A stretch of DNA of 64,000 bases from Sphingopyxis sp. YR583 (GCF_900108295.1 NZ_FNWK01000002.1:124001-188000); one strand, 5' to 3'; positions 9,311 through 19,500 are shown, counted from the first letter of the stretch. Program-made: numbers and translations. Notes: generated by a model from the letters alone, not told the origin.

Positions 9311-9385
9311 TGGTGGGCGTGGCAAGGATTGAACTTGCGACCCCTGCGATGTCAACACAGTGCTCTACCACTGAGCTACACGCCC
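9311..9385 (-). tRNA. tRNA-Val (GAC)
   Basis: The minus strand folds as a cloverleaf: acceptor GGGCGTG/CACGCCC, D arm GCTC-AGTGGTA-GAGC, anticodon stem CTGTG/CGCAG around loop TTGACAT (anticodon GAC), and a T arm with loop TTCAATC. The terminal CCA is encoded. Confidence 0.95.
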
Positions 9386-9456
9386 ATCCCTTGGGGTGAC
9401 GCGCCCCCTAAATGCCTCTGCGCGACTTGGCAAGCCCTTCGCGCAACGTCGCGTCG

Positions 9457-9834
9457 TTATTGTTGGCTCGAACGGTCGGCGCGGCCGAACATGTTATCGA
9501 CTTCACGCACCAGATCCTTGAGGTGGAACGGCTTCGAGAGCAGCTTTGCTTGCGGAACATTTTCCTCGGCGCGCAGCGAAACCGCTGCAAAACCGGTGAT
9601 GAACATCACCTGCGTCTGCGGTGCCGCCTTGGCGGTGTGCTGAGCGAGTTCGATCCCGTCCATCTCGGGCATCACGATATCCGACAGCAAGAGGTCGAAG
9701 GTTCCCGAATCGATGTAGGGAACGGCAGCGGTGCCGCGATCGACGGCGGTGACATGATAGCCGGCGCTCGTGAGCGCGCGCGCCAGATATTCGCGCATCA
9801 CATCATCATCTTCCGCCAGCAAAATGCGAATCAT
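9457..9834 (-). CDS. cpdR: Cell-cycle response regulator CpdR
   Basis: This is a 125-residue stand-alone receiver domain without an output domain. It carries the acidic pair in LLAEDDD, phospho-acceptor Asp52 (LLSDIVMPEMDG), Thr80 (MFITGFAAV) and Lys101 (LLSKPFHLKDLV). The MFITGFAAV and SKPFHLKDLVREV blocks are characteristic of alphaproteobacterial CpdR. There CpdR, when unphosphorylated, sends ClpXP to the pole and promotes degradation of cell-cycle proteins; CckA-ChpT phosphorelay input blocks this. The neighbouring N-formylglutamate amidohydrolase gene is a common alphaproteobacterial neighbour. Confidence 0.9.
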   Translation of the reverse strand: MIRILLAEDDDVMREYLARALTSAGYHVTAVDRGTAAVPYIDSGTFDLLLSDIVMPEMDGIELAQHTAKAAPQTQVMFITGFAAVSLRAEENVPQAKLLSKPFHLKDLVREVDNMFGRADRSSQQ

Positions 9835-9974
9835 GTTGAAATCGGTTCCCTGGTCCTTTGGCGCAGCCGGTTCCGGTCGGCGACACCCTCTGTCATGTTA
9901 TGCATAGCGTCAGAGATTTAACAAATTGACGTGCGGCGCTGGATTCGGCCCGCTTTTTTTGCCACCCATGCCTC

Positions 9975-10850
9975 ATGTCGCTGCGTAGCATCCCGTCTGC
10001 CGCTTTCGCTGTCAACCGGCCCGCGGTGAGTGGGCCGGTGATCGTGTCCGTGCCCCATGCCGGACGAATCTATCCTCCGGACATTCTCGATGCGGCGCGA
10101 GTCGAACAAGGGCAGCTCGAGCGCCTCGAAGATGCATGGAGCGACCTGATCGCGGCCGAAGCAACCGGTGCGGGAGCTACGGTCGTGCAAGCACTATGGG
10201 CACGCGCGGTTGCAGACCTCAACCGCGGCGAGGGGCAGATGGCCCCCGGAGAGGTTGCGATGCCGTTGCGGGCCCAATTTTCCGTGCCGGGGCGCAAGGA
10301 ACGCGCCGGGCTCGGCGTTGTACCGACGCGGCTTGCCGATTGTGGGCCCCTGTGGAAGCGGCCGATCGACGGCGCCGGCCTTCATTGGCGGCTCGAATCA
10401 TTCCATCGGCCGTATCACGCCGCGCTGGCCGAGGCCTTGAAAAGCGCGCGCAACCGTTTCGGCTATTCGATTCTGATCGACCTGCATTCCATGCCATCGA
10501 TTCCCGTGACGCAGCCGGGATGTGGTGCACGAATCGTAATCGGCGATCGCTTTGGCGAAACCGCCGGGACATGGCTGATCGATCGCGTGATGATGTCTGC
10601 GAGGTGCTTGGGCGAAGTCGTGACCCGCAACCAGCCCTATGCCGGCGGTCATATCATTCGCACGCACGGACGGCCGGGTGACGGCGTCCATGCGGTGCAG
10701 ATCGAAATCGACCGTTGCCTTTATCTGATGCCGGATCGATCGCCGGATTCGGCGCGTGTCGCCCGGTTGGCGCGCTGGTTTGCCGAACTTGTGAAGGATC
10801 TGGGCCAGATGCGGCCCGACACCGAAATATTTCCCCAAGCCGCTGAATAA
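9975..10850 (+). CDS. N-formylglutamate amidohydrolase family protein
   Basis: The 291-residue protein matches the family that cleaves N-formylglutamate to glutamate and formate, the last step of one histidine degradation route. Visible family blocks are VIVSVPHAGRIYP near the N-terminus, DLNRGEG, and ILIDLHSMPS with metal-binding residues. ATG 9975 is used because the ATG at 9968 runs into a stop after six codons. No other hut genes are nearby, so a role in histidine use is uncertain; related proteins next to cpdR may act on other formyl-amino acids. Divergent from cpdR. Confidence 0.82.
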   Translation: MSLRSIPSAAFAVNRPAVSGPVIVSVPHAGRIYPPDILDAARVEQGQLERLEDAWSDLIAAEATGAGATVVQALWARAVADLNRGEGQMAPGEVAMPLRAQFSVPGRKERAGLGVVPTRLADCGPLWKRPIDGAGLHWRLESFHRPYHAALAEALKSARNRFGYSILIDLHSMPSIPVTQPGCGARIVIGDRFGETAGTWLIDRVMMSARCLGEVVTRNQPYAGGHIIRTHGRPGDGVHAVQIEIDRCLYLMPDRSPDSARVARLARWFAELVKDLGQMRPDTEIFPQAAE

Positions 10851-10880
10851 AAAACCACCTCGTACCGAAGTACGAGGTGG
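10849..10880 (-). terminator. Intrinsic terminator for the tRNA-Pro transcript
   Basis: CCACCTCGTA and TACGAGGTGG (10855-10864 and 10871-10880) form a 10-base-pair stem with a six-base loop. A T-run follows only on the minus strand (complement of the A-run 10849-10854). This fits a terminator for the minus-strand tRNA upstream of it, overlapping the end of the amidohydrolase gene. Confidence 0.75.
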
Positions 10881-11032
10881 CCAGGGTCCAGGGAGGACGC
10901 ATCCGCGCCAAAGATGGCGGGACACTCGCCGCGATGGAAAGGGGGAAAACCACGGCGGCGTAGTTTGAATTTAGGGGTTTCTTCGCCGACTTACAAGAAG
11001 GGACGATGCAGAATCTGCAATATGCAGGAAAT

Positions 11033-11109
11033 TGGTCGGGGAGAGAGGATTCGAACCTCCGGCCCCTGCCTCCCGAAGACAGTGCTCTACCAGGCTGAGC
11101 TACTCCCCG
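11033..11109 (-). tRNA. tRNA-Pro (CGG)
   Basis: The minus strand gives a 77-base cloverleaf: acceptor CGGGGAG/CTCCCCG, D arm GCTC..GAGC, anticodon stem CTGTC/GGCAG around loop TTCGGGA (anticodon CGG), and a T arm with loop TTCGAAT. The terminal CCA is encoded. Confidence 0.95.
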
Positions 11110-11216
11110 ACCGATCTGCGCGCCGACCGGGGTCGCCGCGAAGGCAGGGCGGTCCTCTAGACGTGCAATCTGCGAACTTCAAGCGCCAATCGGCACATTG
11201 AAGATGATTGCTGGAA

Positions 11217-11684
11217 CTAGAGCATTTCGGCAGTTCGAAAACTGAAATGACCGCCCGCGACGAAAATCAGATGATCGACCAGATCGATGCCCGCGGTGCG
11301 CAGGAAAAATGCGGCGTCATGCGTCGCGGCGATATCGGCATCGCTTGGCCATGGCATGTCGGACGGGTGGTTGTGCGCCATGAGGACCGCCGCAATGCTG
11401 CTGTCCAGCAAAGCGCGCCAGCAATGCGGGGTGATGACGCAACGGCCGGTCATGTCGCCTTCGACGTGTTTGAGGCGGACAAGGCGTTCGAAGGGGTCGA
11501 ACGCAGCAAGAAGCAGGGTTTCACGTTCGTTGTCGAACAACGGGCGCAGCAGCAGTTGCGCGAAATCGTCCTCAAGCTGGCACGGCACGAAGCCGGCCGC
11601 TGCCGACGGGGACGGCACTTCGCCGACGGGTTCGAACAGGGCCATCCTTTTTTCCATGCTCAAAGCGTAGGCGATTCCCAACAT
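11217..11684 (-). CDS. RadC-like JAB-domain protein
   Basis: About 155 residues covering only the RadC/MPN(+) core. The metal-site motif is AHNHPSD followed by PSDAD, i.e. the HxH...D arrangement of JAMM folds, then VDHLIFVAGGHFSF. It lacks the N-terminal helix-hairpin-helix part of full-length RadC. Despite the historical name, RadC proteins have no proven DNA repair role; short versions occur in many alphaproteobacteria. The start is uncertain: ATG 11684 has GGGG a few bases upstream; ATG 11657 is the alternative. It is divergent from thyA. Confidence 0.75.
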   Translation of the reverse strand: MLGIAYALSMEKRMALFEPVGEVPSPSAAAGFVPCQLEDDFAQLLLRPLFDNERETLLLAAFDPFERLVRLKHVEGDMTGRCVITPHCWRALLDSSIAAVLMAHNHPSDMPWPSDADIAATHDAAFFLRTAGIDLVDHLIFVAGGHFSFRTAEML

Positions 11685-11799
11685 CCGACTGCCCCGCATC
11701 GGAGGCTTTGTGCTGCCGGGCAGCTTGTGTTTCCCGTTGCTCCCTTGTCGCGTTGCGGCGCGAGGCCTAGCACCGGAAGGCAAAACCGGGAGCTGAGCC

Positions 11800-12735
11800 T
11801 TGTCTGATTCCATCCATTATGAACTGCAATATCTGGACCTGATGCGGCGTATCTGGGTCGAGGGCGACGAACGAGTCGACCGGACCGGAGTTGGTACGCG
11901 CTCTCTGTTCGGCGAGACGATGCGATTCTCGCTGCAGGACGATGCGATCCCGTTGCTCACGACCAAGCGCGTCTATTGGAAGACCGCATTGCGCGAGTTG
12001 CTCTGGTTCCTGACCGGCGACACCAATATCCGGTCGCTCGTTTCGCAAGGTGTGAAGATCTGGACCGACTGGCCGCTCGACAAATATCGCCGCGCGACCG
12101 ACGACCAGATCAGCGCGGAGGATTTCGAGGCGCGCATCGTCGCGGATGAAGATTTCGCAGCGAAGTGGGGCGATCTTGGCCCCGTCTATGGACATCAATG
12201 GGTGAACTGGCCGCGCTATGAGGCGGCGGGTGAGGGGCTTTTTCGCCGCGCGGAGCGGGGGCACAACCAGATTGCTGCGCTGATCGATTCACTGAAAAAC
12301 AACCCGGGGTCGCGGCGACATATCTTCACGGGTTGGAATGTCGCCGACCTTGACCGCATGGCCTTGCCACCATGTCACATGACCTATCAGTTTCATGTTC
12401 GCAGCGATGGCGGTTTGTCGTGTCTTCTGTTCCAGCGCTCGTGCGACTTGGGCTTGGGCTTCGCCTTCAACGTCTTCGAAGCGGCACTGCTCACGCGAAT
12501 GGTCGCCGAGCAGGCGGGGCTTCATGCGCATGAACTCGTCTGGACCGGCGGCGATGTGCATCTGTATCTGAACCACGCCGAACTGGTCGAACAGCAGCTG
12601 TCGCGTGTTCCGGGCGGGGCGCCGAAGCTACGCATCCTTCGTCGCCCTTCGAGCATTTTTGACTATCGGTTCGAGGATTTCGCAGTCGAGGAATATGCGC
12701 CGCAAGCGCATATTTCCGCGCCTGTCGCGGTCTGA
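11800..12735 (+). CDS. thyA: Thymidylate synthase
   Basis: ThyA methylates dUMP to dTMP using methylene-tetrahydrofolate. The 311-residue protein shows DRTGVGTRSLFGETM, PLLTTKRV, ELLWFLTGDTN, the catalytic cysteine in LPPCHMTYQF, the phosphate-binding RS.D (FQRSCD) and GDVHLYLNH. The start is TTG 11800, supported by GGGAG seven bases upstream and by the conserved HYELQYLDLMRRI beginning that a later ATG would cut. It has a roughly 25-residue insertion after IWTDWPL compared with the E. coli enzyme. The C-terminal segment is of ordinary length. Confidence 0.95.
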   Translation: MSDSIHYELQYLDLMRRIWVEGDERVDRTGVGTRSLFGETMRFSLQDDAIPLLTTKRVYWKTALRELLWFLTGDTNIRSLVSQGVKIWTDWPLDKYRRATDDQISAEDFEARIVADEDFAAKWGDLGPVYGHQWVNWPRYEAAGEGLFRRAERGHNQIAALIDSLKNNPGSRRHIFTGWNVADLDRMALPPCHMTYQFHVRSDGGLSCLLFQRSCDLGLGFAFNVFEAALLTRMVAEQAGLHAHELVWTGGDVHLYLNHAELVEQQLSRVPGGAPKLRILRRPSSIFDYRFEDFAVEEYAPQAHISAPVAV

Positions 12736-12744
12736 GCGCCATCA

Positions 12745-12773
12745 TTGCATTCGTATGGCGACTGTAATATTAT
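12745..12773 (+). promoter_or_regulatory. Candidate sigma-70 promoter of the bkd operon
   Basis: TTGCAT and TATTAT are separated by 17 bases in the A/T-rich gap between thyA and the E1alpha gene, and lie 57 bases before the ATG. The spacing fits a housekeeping promoter. No transcript data support it. Confidence 0.45.
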
Positions 12774-12829
12774 GTCGTCACGTTGAAATATAACTAGGCG
12801 CCGATTCGCGCCTTCAAAGGGAAGAAGAT

Positions 12830-14125
12830 ATGCCTGAGACGCCTCAGCGCCCGGCGAGCAATTTGCCGCCGCTGTCGCTTCATATCCCCGAACCGCGTTA
12901 TCGCCCCGGCGATACTCCGGACTTTGGCGATATCGAAGTTCCCGCGGTCGAAGCGACCCCGCGCCCGAGCGAAGCGACCAAGCCCGACGCGATGCGCGAG
13001 CTGAGCTATGGCCTCGTCCGCGTGCTCGATTTCGACGGGCAGGCGAAGGGGCAGTGGGATCCGAAGCTGTCGCCCGAGCGGCTGCGGACGATGCTCCGCA
13101 ACATGATGCTGACCCGCGCGTTCGACGACCGCATGTTTCGGGCACAGCGGCAGGGCAAGACCAGTTTCTATATGAAGTGCACCGGCGAAGAGGCAACCTC
13201 GGTTGCATCGACGATGGCGCTTGACCGCACCGACATGGTGTTCCCGAGCTATCGCCAGCAGGGCATCCTGATCACGCGCGATTACCCGCTGATCCAGATG
13301 ATGAACCAGATTTACTCGAACCGCGGCGACCATCTGCTCGGCCGCCAGCTGCCGATCATGTATTCGGCGCCCGAGCACGGATTCTTCAGCGTGTCGGGCA
13401 ACCTCGCGACTCAATATCCGCAGGCCGTGGGCTGGGCGATGGCGTCGGCATCGAAGGGCGACAGCCGCATCGCGACCGTATGGTGCGGCGAAGGCTCGTC
13501 GGCGGAAGGCGACTTTCACTCGGCGCTGACCTTTGCGACCGTCTATAACGCGCCGGTCATCTTCAACGTCGTGAACAACCAGTGGGCGATCTCGAGCTTC
13601 TCGGGCTTTGCCGGCGGCGAGCGCACGACGTTCGCGGCGCGCGCGGTGGGTTACGGCATTGCCGGCTTACGCATCGACGGCAACGACCCGCTTGCGGTTT
13701 ATGCCGCAACGCAGTGGGCGGCCGATCGCGCCCGCACGAACAACGGCCCGACGCTGATCGAACATTTCACCTATCGCAGTGAGGGGCACAGCACCTCGGA
13801 CGACCCGAGCGCTTACCGCCCCGCCGATGAGGCGACCGCCTGGCCGCTTGGGGACCCGATCGCGCGGCTGCGCCAGCACCTCGAGGCGCTCGGCGAATGG
13901 GATGCCGAACGCCACGAGGCGCAGGCGAAGGAACTCGACGATCTGGTGAAGACGACCCAGAAACAGTCGGAGAAGCTCGGTATCCTCGGCCACGGCATGC
14001 ACCAACCGTTCGAGACGATGTTCGACGACGTGTTCGAAGAGTTGCCTTGGCACCTCAAAGAACAATGCGCGCAGATGCTCGCCGAGCAAGAGGCCAAGTT
14101 CGGCCCCAACTGGAAGCCCGAATGA
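12830..14125 (+). CDS. bkdA1: Branched-chain 2-oxoacid dehydrogenase E1 alpha subunit
   Basis: The 431-residue subunit begins with a Pro-rich extension of about 60 residues common in bacterial BCKDH E1alpha, then the thiamine-diphosphate fold: YMKCTGEEAT, FPSYRQQGILI, the ThDP motif GEGSSAEGDFH...NNQW and the phosphorylation-loop-like YRSEGHSTSDDPSAYR. These favour 2-oxoisovalerate over pyruvate dehydrogenase. With E1beta it decarboxylates 2-oxo acids from Val, Leu and Ile. GGGAAGAAG lies just before ATG 12830. It is first in a three-gene operon (E1alpha-E1beta-E2). No lipoamide dehydrogenase (E3) gene is in the window. Confidence 0.93.
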   Translation: MPETPQRPASNLPPLSLHIPEPRYRPGDTPDFGDIEVPAVEATPRPSEATKPDAMRELSYGLVRVLDFDGQAKGQWDPKLSPERLRTMLRNMMLTRAFDDRMFRAQRQGKTSFYMKCTGEEATSVASTMALDRTDMVFPSYRQQGILITRDYPLIQMMNQIYSNRGDHLLGRQLPIMYSAPEHGFFSVSGNLATQYPQAVGWAMASASKGDSRIATVWCGEGSSAEGDFHSALTFATVYNAPVIFNVVNNQWAISSFSGFAGGERTTFAARAVGYGIAGLRIDGNDPLAVYAATQWAADRARTNNGPTLIEHFTYRSEGHSTSDDPSAYRPADEATAWPLGDPIARLRQHLEALGEWDAERHEAQAKELDDLVKTTQKQSEKLGILGHGMHQPFETMFDDVFEELPWHLKEQCAQMLAEQEAKFGPNWKPE

Positions 14126-15150
14126 TGAGCGGCGATGTGAAAACCATGAACATGATCGAGGCGATCAACAGCGCCATGGACGTCATGCTCGAACGCGATC
14201 CCAACACCGTCGTGATGGGTGAAGACGTCGGCTTTTTCGGCGGTGTGTTCCGCGCGACCGCCGGCCTTCAGAAGAAGCATGGCAAGACGCGCGTGTTCGA
14301 CACGCCGATCAACGAATGTGGCATCATCGGCGTCGCGGTCGGCATGGGCGCCTATGGCCTGCGCCCGGTCCCCGAAATCCAGTTCGCCGACTATATCTAT
14401 CCGGGGCTCGATCAACTCGTCAGCGAAGCGGCGCGCCTGCGCTATCGTTCGGCGGCGGACTTCATCTGTCCGATGACGGTGCGCACGCCGTTCGGTGGTG
14501 GTATCTTCGGCGGCCAGACGCATAGCCAGTCGCCCGAAAGCATCATGACGCACATCTGCGGCGTGAAGACGGTGATCCCGTCGAACCCCTATGATGCCAA
14601 GGGTCTGCTGATCGCGGCGATCGAGGACAACGACCCCGTCGTCTTCCTCGAGCCCAAGCGCATCTACAACGGCCCGTTCAGCGGCTATTATGATCGCCCG
14701 GTCGAGCCCTGGTCGAAGCATGAGGCGAGCGCGGTGCCCGAGGGGCATTACCGCATCGAACTCGGCAAGGCCGCGACGGTGCGTTCGGGCGAGGCGCTGA
14801 CGATCCTAGCCTATGGCACGATGGTCCATGTGACGAAGACCATCGTCGAGGAAATGGCCGTCGATGCGGAAATTATCGACCTGCGCACGCTGCTGCCGCT
14901 CGATATCGACGCGATCGAGACGTCGGTGAAAAAGACCGGCCGCTGCCTGATCATCCACGAAGCGACGCGCACCTCGGGCTTTGGCGCTGAACTCGCGGCG
15001 CTGGTGCAGGAACGCTGCTTCTACCATCTCGAGGCACCCATCGAACGCGTTACCGGCTTCGACACGCCTTATCCGCATAGCCTCGAATGGGCCTATTTCC
15101 CCGGCCCGGTGCGCATCGCGACCGCGCTGACCAAGATTTTGAAGGACTGA
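14122..15150 (+). CDS. bkdA2: Branched-chain 2-oxoacid dehydrogenase E1 beta subunit
   Basis: The 342-residue E1beta has EAINSAMD near the start, VMGEDVGFFGGVFRAT, FDTPINECGIIGVAVGMG, EIQFADYIYPG and the C-terminal transketolase-type domain with DLRTLLPLDID. It forms the alpha2beta2 decarboxylase with the upstream gene. The ATG at 14122 overlaps the E1alpha stop as ATGA, so the two subunits are probably translationally coupled; a second ATG follows immediately at 14125. Length and motifs are normal. Confidence 0.93.
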   Translation: MMSGDVKTMNMIEAINSAMDVMLERDPNTVVMGEDVGFFGGVFRATAGLQKKHGKTRVFDTPINECGIIGVAVGMGAYGLRPVPEIQFADYIYPGLDQLVSEAARLRYRSAADFICPMTVRTPFGGGIFGGQTHSQSPESIMTHICGVKTVIPSNPYDAKGLLIAAIEDNDPVVFLEPKRIYNGPFSGYYDRPVEPWSKHEASAVPEGHYRIELGKAATVRSGEALTILAYGTMVHVTKTIVEEMAVDAEIIDLRTLLPLDIDAIETSVKKTGRCLIIHEATRTSGFGAELAALVQERCFYHLEAPIERVTGFDTPYPHSLEWAYFPGPVRIATALTKILKD

Positions 15151-15154
15151 CGCC

Positions 15155-16438
15155 ATGGCCCGTTATTCATTCCGTCTGCCCGACATCGGCGAAGGCATTG
15201 CCGAGGCCGAAATCGTCGCCTGGCACGTCAAGATCGGCGAGCGCGTCGAGGAAGACGCGCAGCTTGCCGACATGATGACCGACAAGGCGACCGTCGAAAT
15301 GGAATCGCCCGTTTCGGGGATCGTCGTCGAACTCGCGGGCGAGGTCGGCGACCTGATCCCGATCGGCTCGACGCTGGCGGTGATCGAGACCGATGGCGAC
15401 GGCGATGTCGAAGCGCCGCCCGCGGACACGCCGGTCGAGCAGGAAATCGTCGCGGAAACGCCGGGCGCCGAGGAAATCTCGGTGGCCGAGGTCGCTGCGT
15501 CTGCGCCCGTTGCGGTTCCCGCGCCGACGCCCGCTCCGGCACCGGCCTCCGCAGCGGTCACCGCTCCAGATCAAAGCCGCGCTGTGCTCGCATCGCCCGC
15601 CGTCCGTGCGCGCGCCAAGGACCTCGGTGTCGATCTCGGCCAGGTTCAGGCCGAAGGCGACCGCATCCGCCACGCCGACCTCGACGCCTTCCTCCGCTAC
15701 AGCGGCGGGCAGGGCTATCACGCGCCCGGCGCCAGCCGTGCCCGCGCCGACGAGCCGATCAAGGTCATCGGCATGCGCCGCAAGATCGCGGAGAATATGG
15801 CGGCATCGAAGCGCGCGATCCCGCACTTCACCTATGTCGAGGAAATGGACGTCACCGCGCTTGAAGAAATGCGTGCCGATTTGAACGCCAATCGCGGCGG
15901 CCGTCCGAAGCTGACGATGCTGCCGTTCCTGATTGTCGCGATCTGCCGTACCATTCCGCAATTCCCGATGATCAACGCGCGCTACGACGACGAAGGCGGC
16001 GTCGTGACGCGTTATGGTGCGGTGCATCTTGGCATGGCGACGCAGACCGACGCGGGGCTGATGGTTCCGGTTATCCGCGACGCGCAGGACAAGAATGTGT
16101 GGCAGCTCGCTAGCGAGATCACGCGTCTTGCCGAAGCCGCGCGCACGGGCAAGGCGAAGGTCGAGGAACTGACGGGCGGCACGTTGACGGTGACGTCGCT
16201 CGGCCCGCTCGGCGGTATCGCGACGACTCCGGTGATCAATCGTCCCGAGGTGGCGATCATCGGTCCGAACAAGATCGTCGAACGCCCCGTCTTCGACGGA
16301 GACGATATCCGCAGGGCAAAGCTGATGAACCTGTCGATCAGCTGCGATCACCGCGTCGTCGATGGCTGGGACGCTGCGAGCTATGTGCAAGCGCTGAAGA
16401 AGCTGATCGAAACGCCGGTTCTGCTGTTCGCGGACTGA
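15155..16438 (+). CDS. bkdB: Branched-chain 2-oxoacid dehydrogenase E2 (dihydrolipoyl acyltransferase)
   Basis: This 427-residue core subunit transfers the acyl group from E1 to CoA. It has one lipoyl domain (residues about 2-80) with lipoyl-lysine Lys44 in MTDKATVEME, an Ala/Pro-rich hinge (about 95-145), a peripheral subunit-binding domain (ASPAVRARAKDLGVDL, about 148-185) and the catalytic domain ending with the active-site His/Asp in SCDHRVVDGWDAAS. It begins four bases after the E1beta stop. A hairpin follows the gene. Confidence 0.95.
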   Translation: MARYSFRLPDIGEGIAEAEIVAWHVKIGERVEEDAQLADMMTDKATVEMESPVSGIVVELAGEVGDLIPIGSTLAVIETDGDGDVEAPPADTPVEQEIVAETPGAEEISVAEVAASAPVAVPAPTPAPAPASAAVTAPDQSRAVLASPAVRARAKDLGVDLGQVQAEGDRIRHADLDAFLRYSGGQGYHAPGASRARADEPIKVIGMRRKIAENMAASKRAIPHFTYVEEMDVTALEEMRADLNANRGGRPKLTMLPFLIVAICRTIPQFPMINARYDDEGGVVTRYGAVHLGMATQTDAGLMVPVIRDAQDKNVWQLASEITRLAEAARTGKAKVEELTGGTLTVTSLGPLGGIATTPVINRPEVAIIGPNKIVERPVFDGDDIRRAKLMNLSISCDHRVVDGWDAASYVQALKKLIETPVLLFAD

Positions 16439-16446
16439 CATAGATA

Positions 16447-16489
16447 CGAAGCTATCCGGGGCAGTGGACGCTCGCCCCGGATAGCTTCG
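16447..16489. terminator. Perfect hairpin between convergent bkdB and the barrel gene
   Basis: CGAAGCTATCCGGGGC and GCCCCGGATAGCTTCG form a 16-base-pair perfect stem around an 11-base loop in the 68-base gap between two converging genes. There is no T-run, so termination would depend on the stem or on Rho; an mRNA 3'-end stabiliser is equally possible. Confidence 0.6.
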
Positions 16490-16506
16490 CTATCTGCGCG
16501 GCGGGC

Positions 16507-19500
16507 TTACAGCCCGAGCCCCGCGAAACTCGTCTGGTCGAACTTCAGTTTGAAGGTCACATAGGCGCCCGAGCGCGAGAAGCGTGCGTCCTCGAAATCG
16601 CGATCGTGGAAGCCCGCGAAATTATAGCCGAAGGTGATGTTCGCGTTGGTCATCGGCGCCAGCGTCACCGTCGGGCCGCCCGCCCAGCTCACCGTATCGG
16701 CGTCAGTGCCGACGCGCACGGTGCCCGACGCGCCGACGTCGACATGCTCGCCGAGGTTGAAACGGACGTCTGCGCCGATCAGGTTCGACCAACCCTTTAC
16801 GTCGTCTACGCCGAAGCGGTCGAAATTGTAGCGCGTGCCCCAGAAGAGGCCGATCTCGGCGCGTTCATACCAACCCTTGCCGAAACCGCGATCGCCAAGC
16901 GGTGTCCAGTTCACCGACAGGCTGTTGAGCAGGCGGCGGCTCGTCGCGTCGCCGTCGATCGTCAGCGTGCCGCCGATCGGGCCAGCCTGACCCGCTATCG
17001 CATCGCGAACCTTGTCCGAACGAAATTCGCTTTTGTTGAGCCATGATACTCGCGAATCGGCGGGACGGTGCGCCCAGCTCATCTCGAAGTTGATGACCTC
17101 GGTCGTTGGCGTCGTACCGCTGCCGCTTGCCTTCGCATAGGTGAAGAGTGCGCCGAGCGCCCGCCCTTCGCCAAGCTGGCGGAGGCCGCCGAGCGTCAGG
17201 CCGTAACGGTTGGCGATTTCGCCATTGCGATATTCGGCGCGACCGGTCAGTGTCCAGCGGTCGGCGCGATAAGTGGCGCCGGTGCTGATCGCGAGGAAAT
17301 CTTCGGTCAGCGTGCCATTGCCGCCTAAAAAGCCGCCCGAAGCCACCGGATGCTCGGTGTTGAGTACGTCGCCCGCGCGGACGCCGCCGATGGTGCGATT
17401 GCCGTCGACCGACACATCGACCGACCAGCGTTCGCCGAGCTTCAGCGATTGCGACAGACCATAGGCGGCAAAGCTGCGCGGACCATATTCGCCGATCTCC
17501 TGTTGGTTTGCGGTCGCGAGCAGGCGCGCGCCGGACCAGGGTGTGAGGTCGAAGCCAAGCCGCGCGGTGCGCGCCTTGATCGTGTCGCCGTCGGCAATCT
17601 CGTAGCTGCCGACCAGATTGACGTCGCGGTTGATCGCGTAGCGGGCGCCGAGACGATGGCGGGTCGGGAAATCGATGCTCGCATCCTTGCCACCGAGCGC
17701 AAATTCGGTCTGCGCGTCAAGTTCAAGCCGTTTATTGAAGAGCCGCTGCGTCGCGCCGAGCTGGACGATGTTCGAGCGGTTGCGGCTGCCGTCGGTCAGG
17801 CGGTCGTCGGCGTGGGTCAGCCCGGCGCGCGCGACGCTGATGCCATTGTCATATTCGACCAGCGCACGGGCGGCACGGCGGCGGGCATTGGTGTCGAGAT
17901 AGTCCTCCTGCCACGCACTGCCGGTCACCGAGAGGTTGCGGCTGGCTTTGAACCGCGCATCGAAACCGAATTTGCGCGTGCCATTCTCGCTGCTGTTGAG
18001 CTGACCGGTACCGAAACCCGCTTCGCGTTCGCGAACATAGGCGAGGAAGTCGGCGTTGCTGCTGTGATGCTCGGCCTCGATCAGCCATGCCTTGGCGGTG
18101 CCGTCGGCGGTCGTGCTGCCGTTCGTTGCCTTGGCATCGCTGACCGCGAGTTCGGCGCGGACCTCGGTCTCGATCGTCGGGCGATAGCGCGCATCGACGC
18201 CGCCGAGGTTCGTCTTGGCGTTGCCGTCCTCGTCATGGATGAAGGTCGCGCCGACGCGCAATTTCTCGTCATTCGACTGATAGCTGACGCGGCCGCCGGC
18301 GTTGAGCACACGGTGACCGACACCATCGACCTCATATTCGGCGACGATGAACTGCGGATCGAGGTTCGAGGAGCGGCTGAGCACCGGCTCGCGGAAGCGG
18401 ATCGTTCCCGACAGATAATCGATATCGTAATCGACGTGGCGCGACAGGCTGACGCTGTCGACGATGCGTTCGCTGTGCAGCCGGTTGCGCGTCTCGATCG
18501 TGATGCGCTCGCTGTTCGGCAGGATATCCTTTGCACCGAGCTGGTACGGACCCGTCAGGCCGTTGCCCTGAATCTCGTCGCGGCGGAAGCGATAGGGTGT
18601 GTCGGCGACGAAGGCGGTCGCCGCGACATTGCGGCCGCGATACTCGGCCTTGCCGCCGTTAAGCGCGCGTTGGTAACGTGCGAGTTCGGGTTCGGAGATC
18701 CCAGTCTCGATATCGCCGAACATCGCATAGAATTGCGGGCGTTCGAGGCGGATGTAGAGCTTGCGCACCGAGGCGGCGTCATAGCGCGTCTCGTTGCGAT
18801 CGGCGTAGATGGTATAATAGGCGCGCGGATCGATCACGCCGCCGAACCGGGCGTCGTCCTTGTCCTTGTCGCTGTCATAGGCCAGCGTCATCAGCCATTT
18901 TCCGCGCACACGGCCCTTGGCATAGAGCGCAAGGCGGGCATCGGCGTTGAGATCGCCCGTCGTCTCCGCCACCGGCTCCATCCGGTCGTCGAGCGTGTTG
19001 TAACCCAGCGTGCCTGCGGCAAAGCCTACGACGGTCCATGGACGATTGCCCGGGTCGAGCCAAGTTTCGATCGTCTGCTTGCGCGTCACCTTGTCGTCGC
19101 GGAAGGTGAAATCCATCGCGAGCGTGCCCGACGCGGTGGTCGGTTCGAGCTCGATATAGGCCACGCCATCGTCGCCGTCGATCTTCCACACCGGTTGTGC
19201 GCGTTCGAGGCCCGCGAGCTGGCGTGCCTGCTGCGCATCGGCTTCGACTGCCGGATAATAAGGCGTGGGAACGTTGAATTCGCCCGTCAGGCCGGCGCGG
19301 ATCGGCTTGCCGTCGCGGTCGGTCAGGCGCACCGCGATCACCGGGCGCGTCACGCCGTCGGCGACGAGCACCGACTTTTCGCGGATCAGCGATGCGCGCA
19401 TCGGGGTGATCGAATAATGAACATTGCGCTCGAGCGTTTCGACGACGGATCCGCCTGCATCCTTCACCTCGGCGACGAGGCGGTTTTCGCCCTCGCGGAT

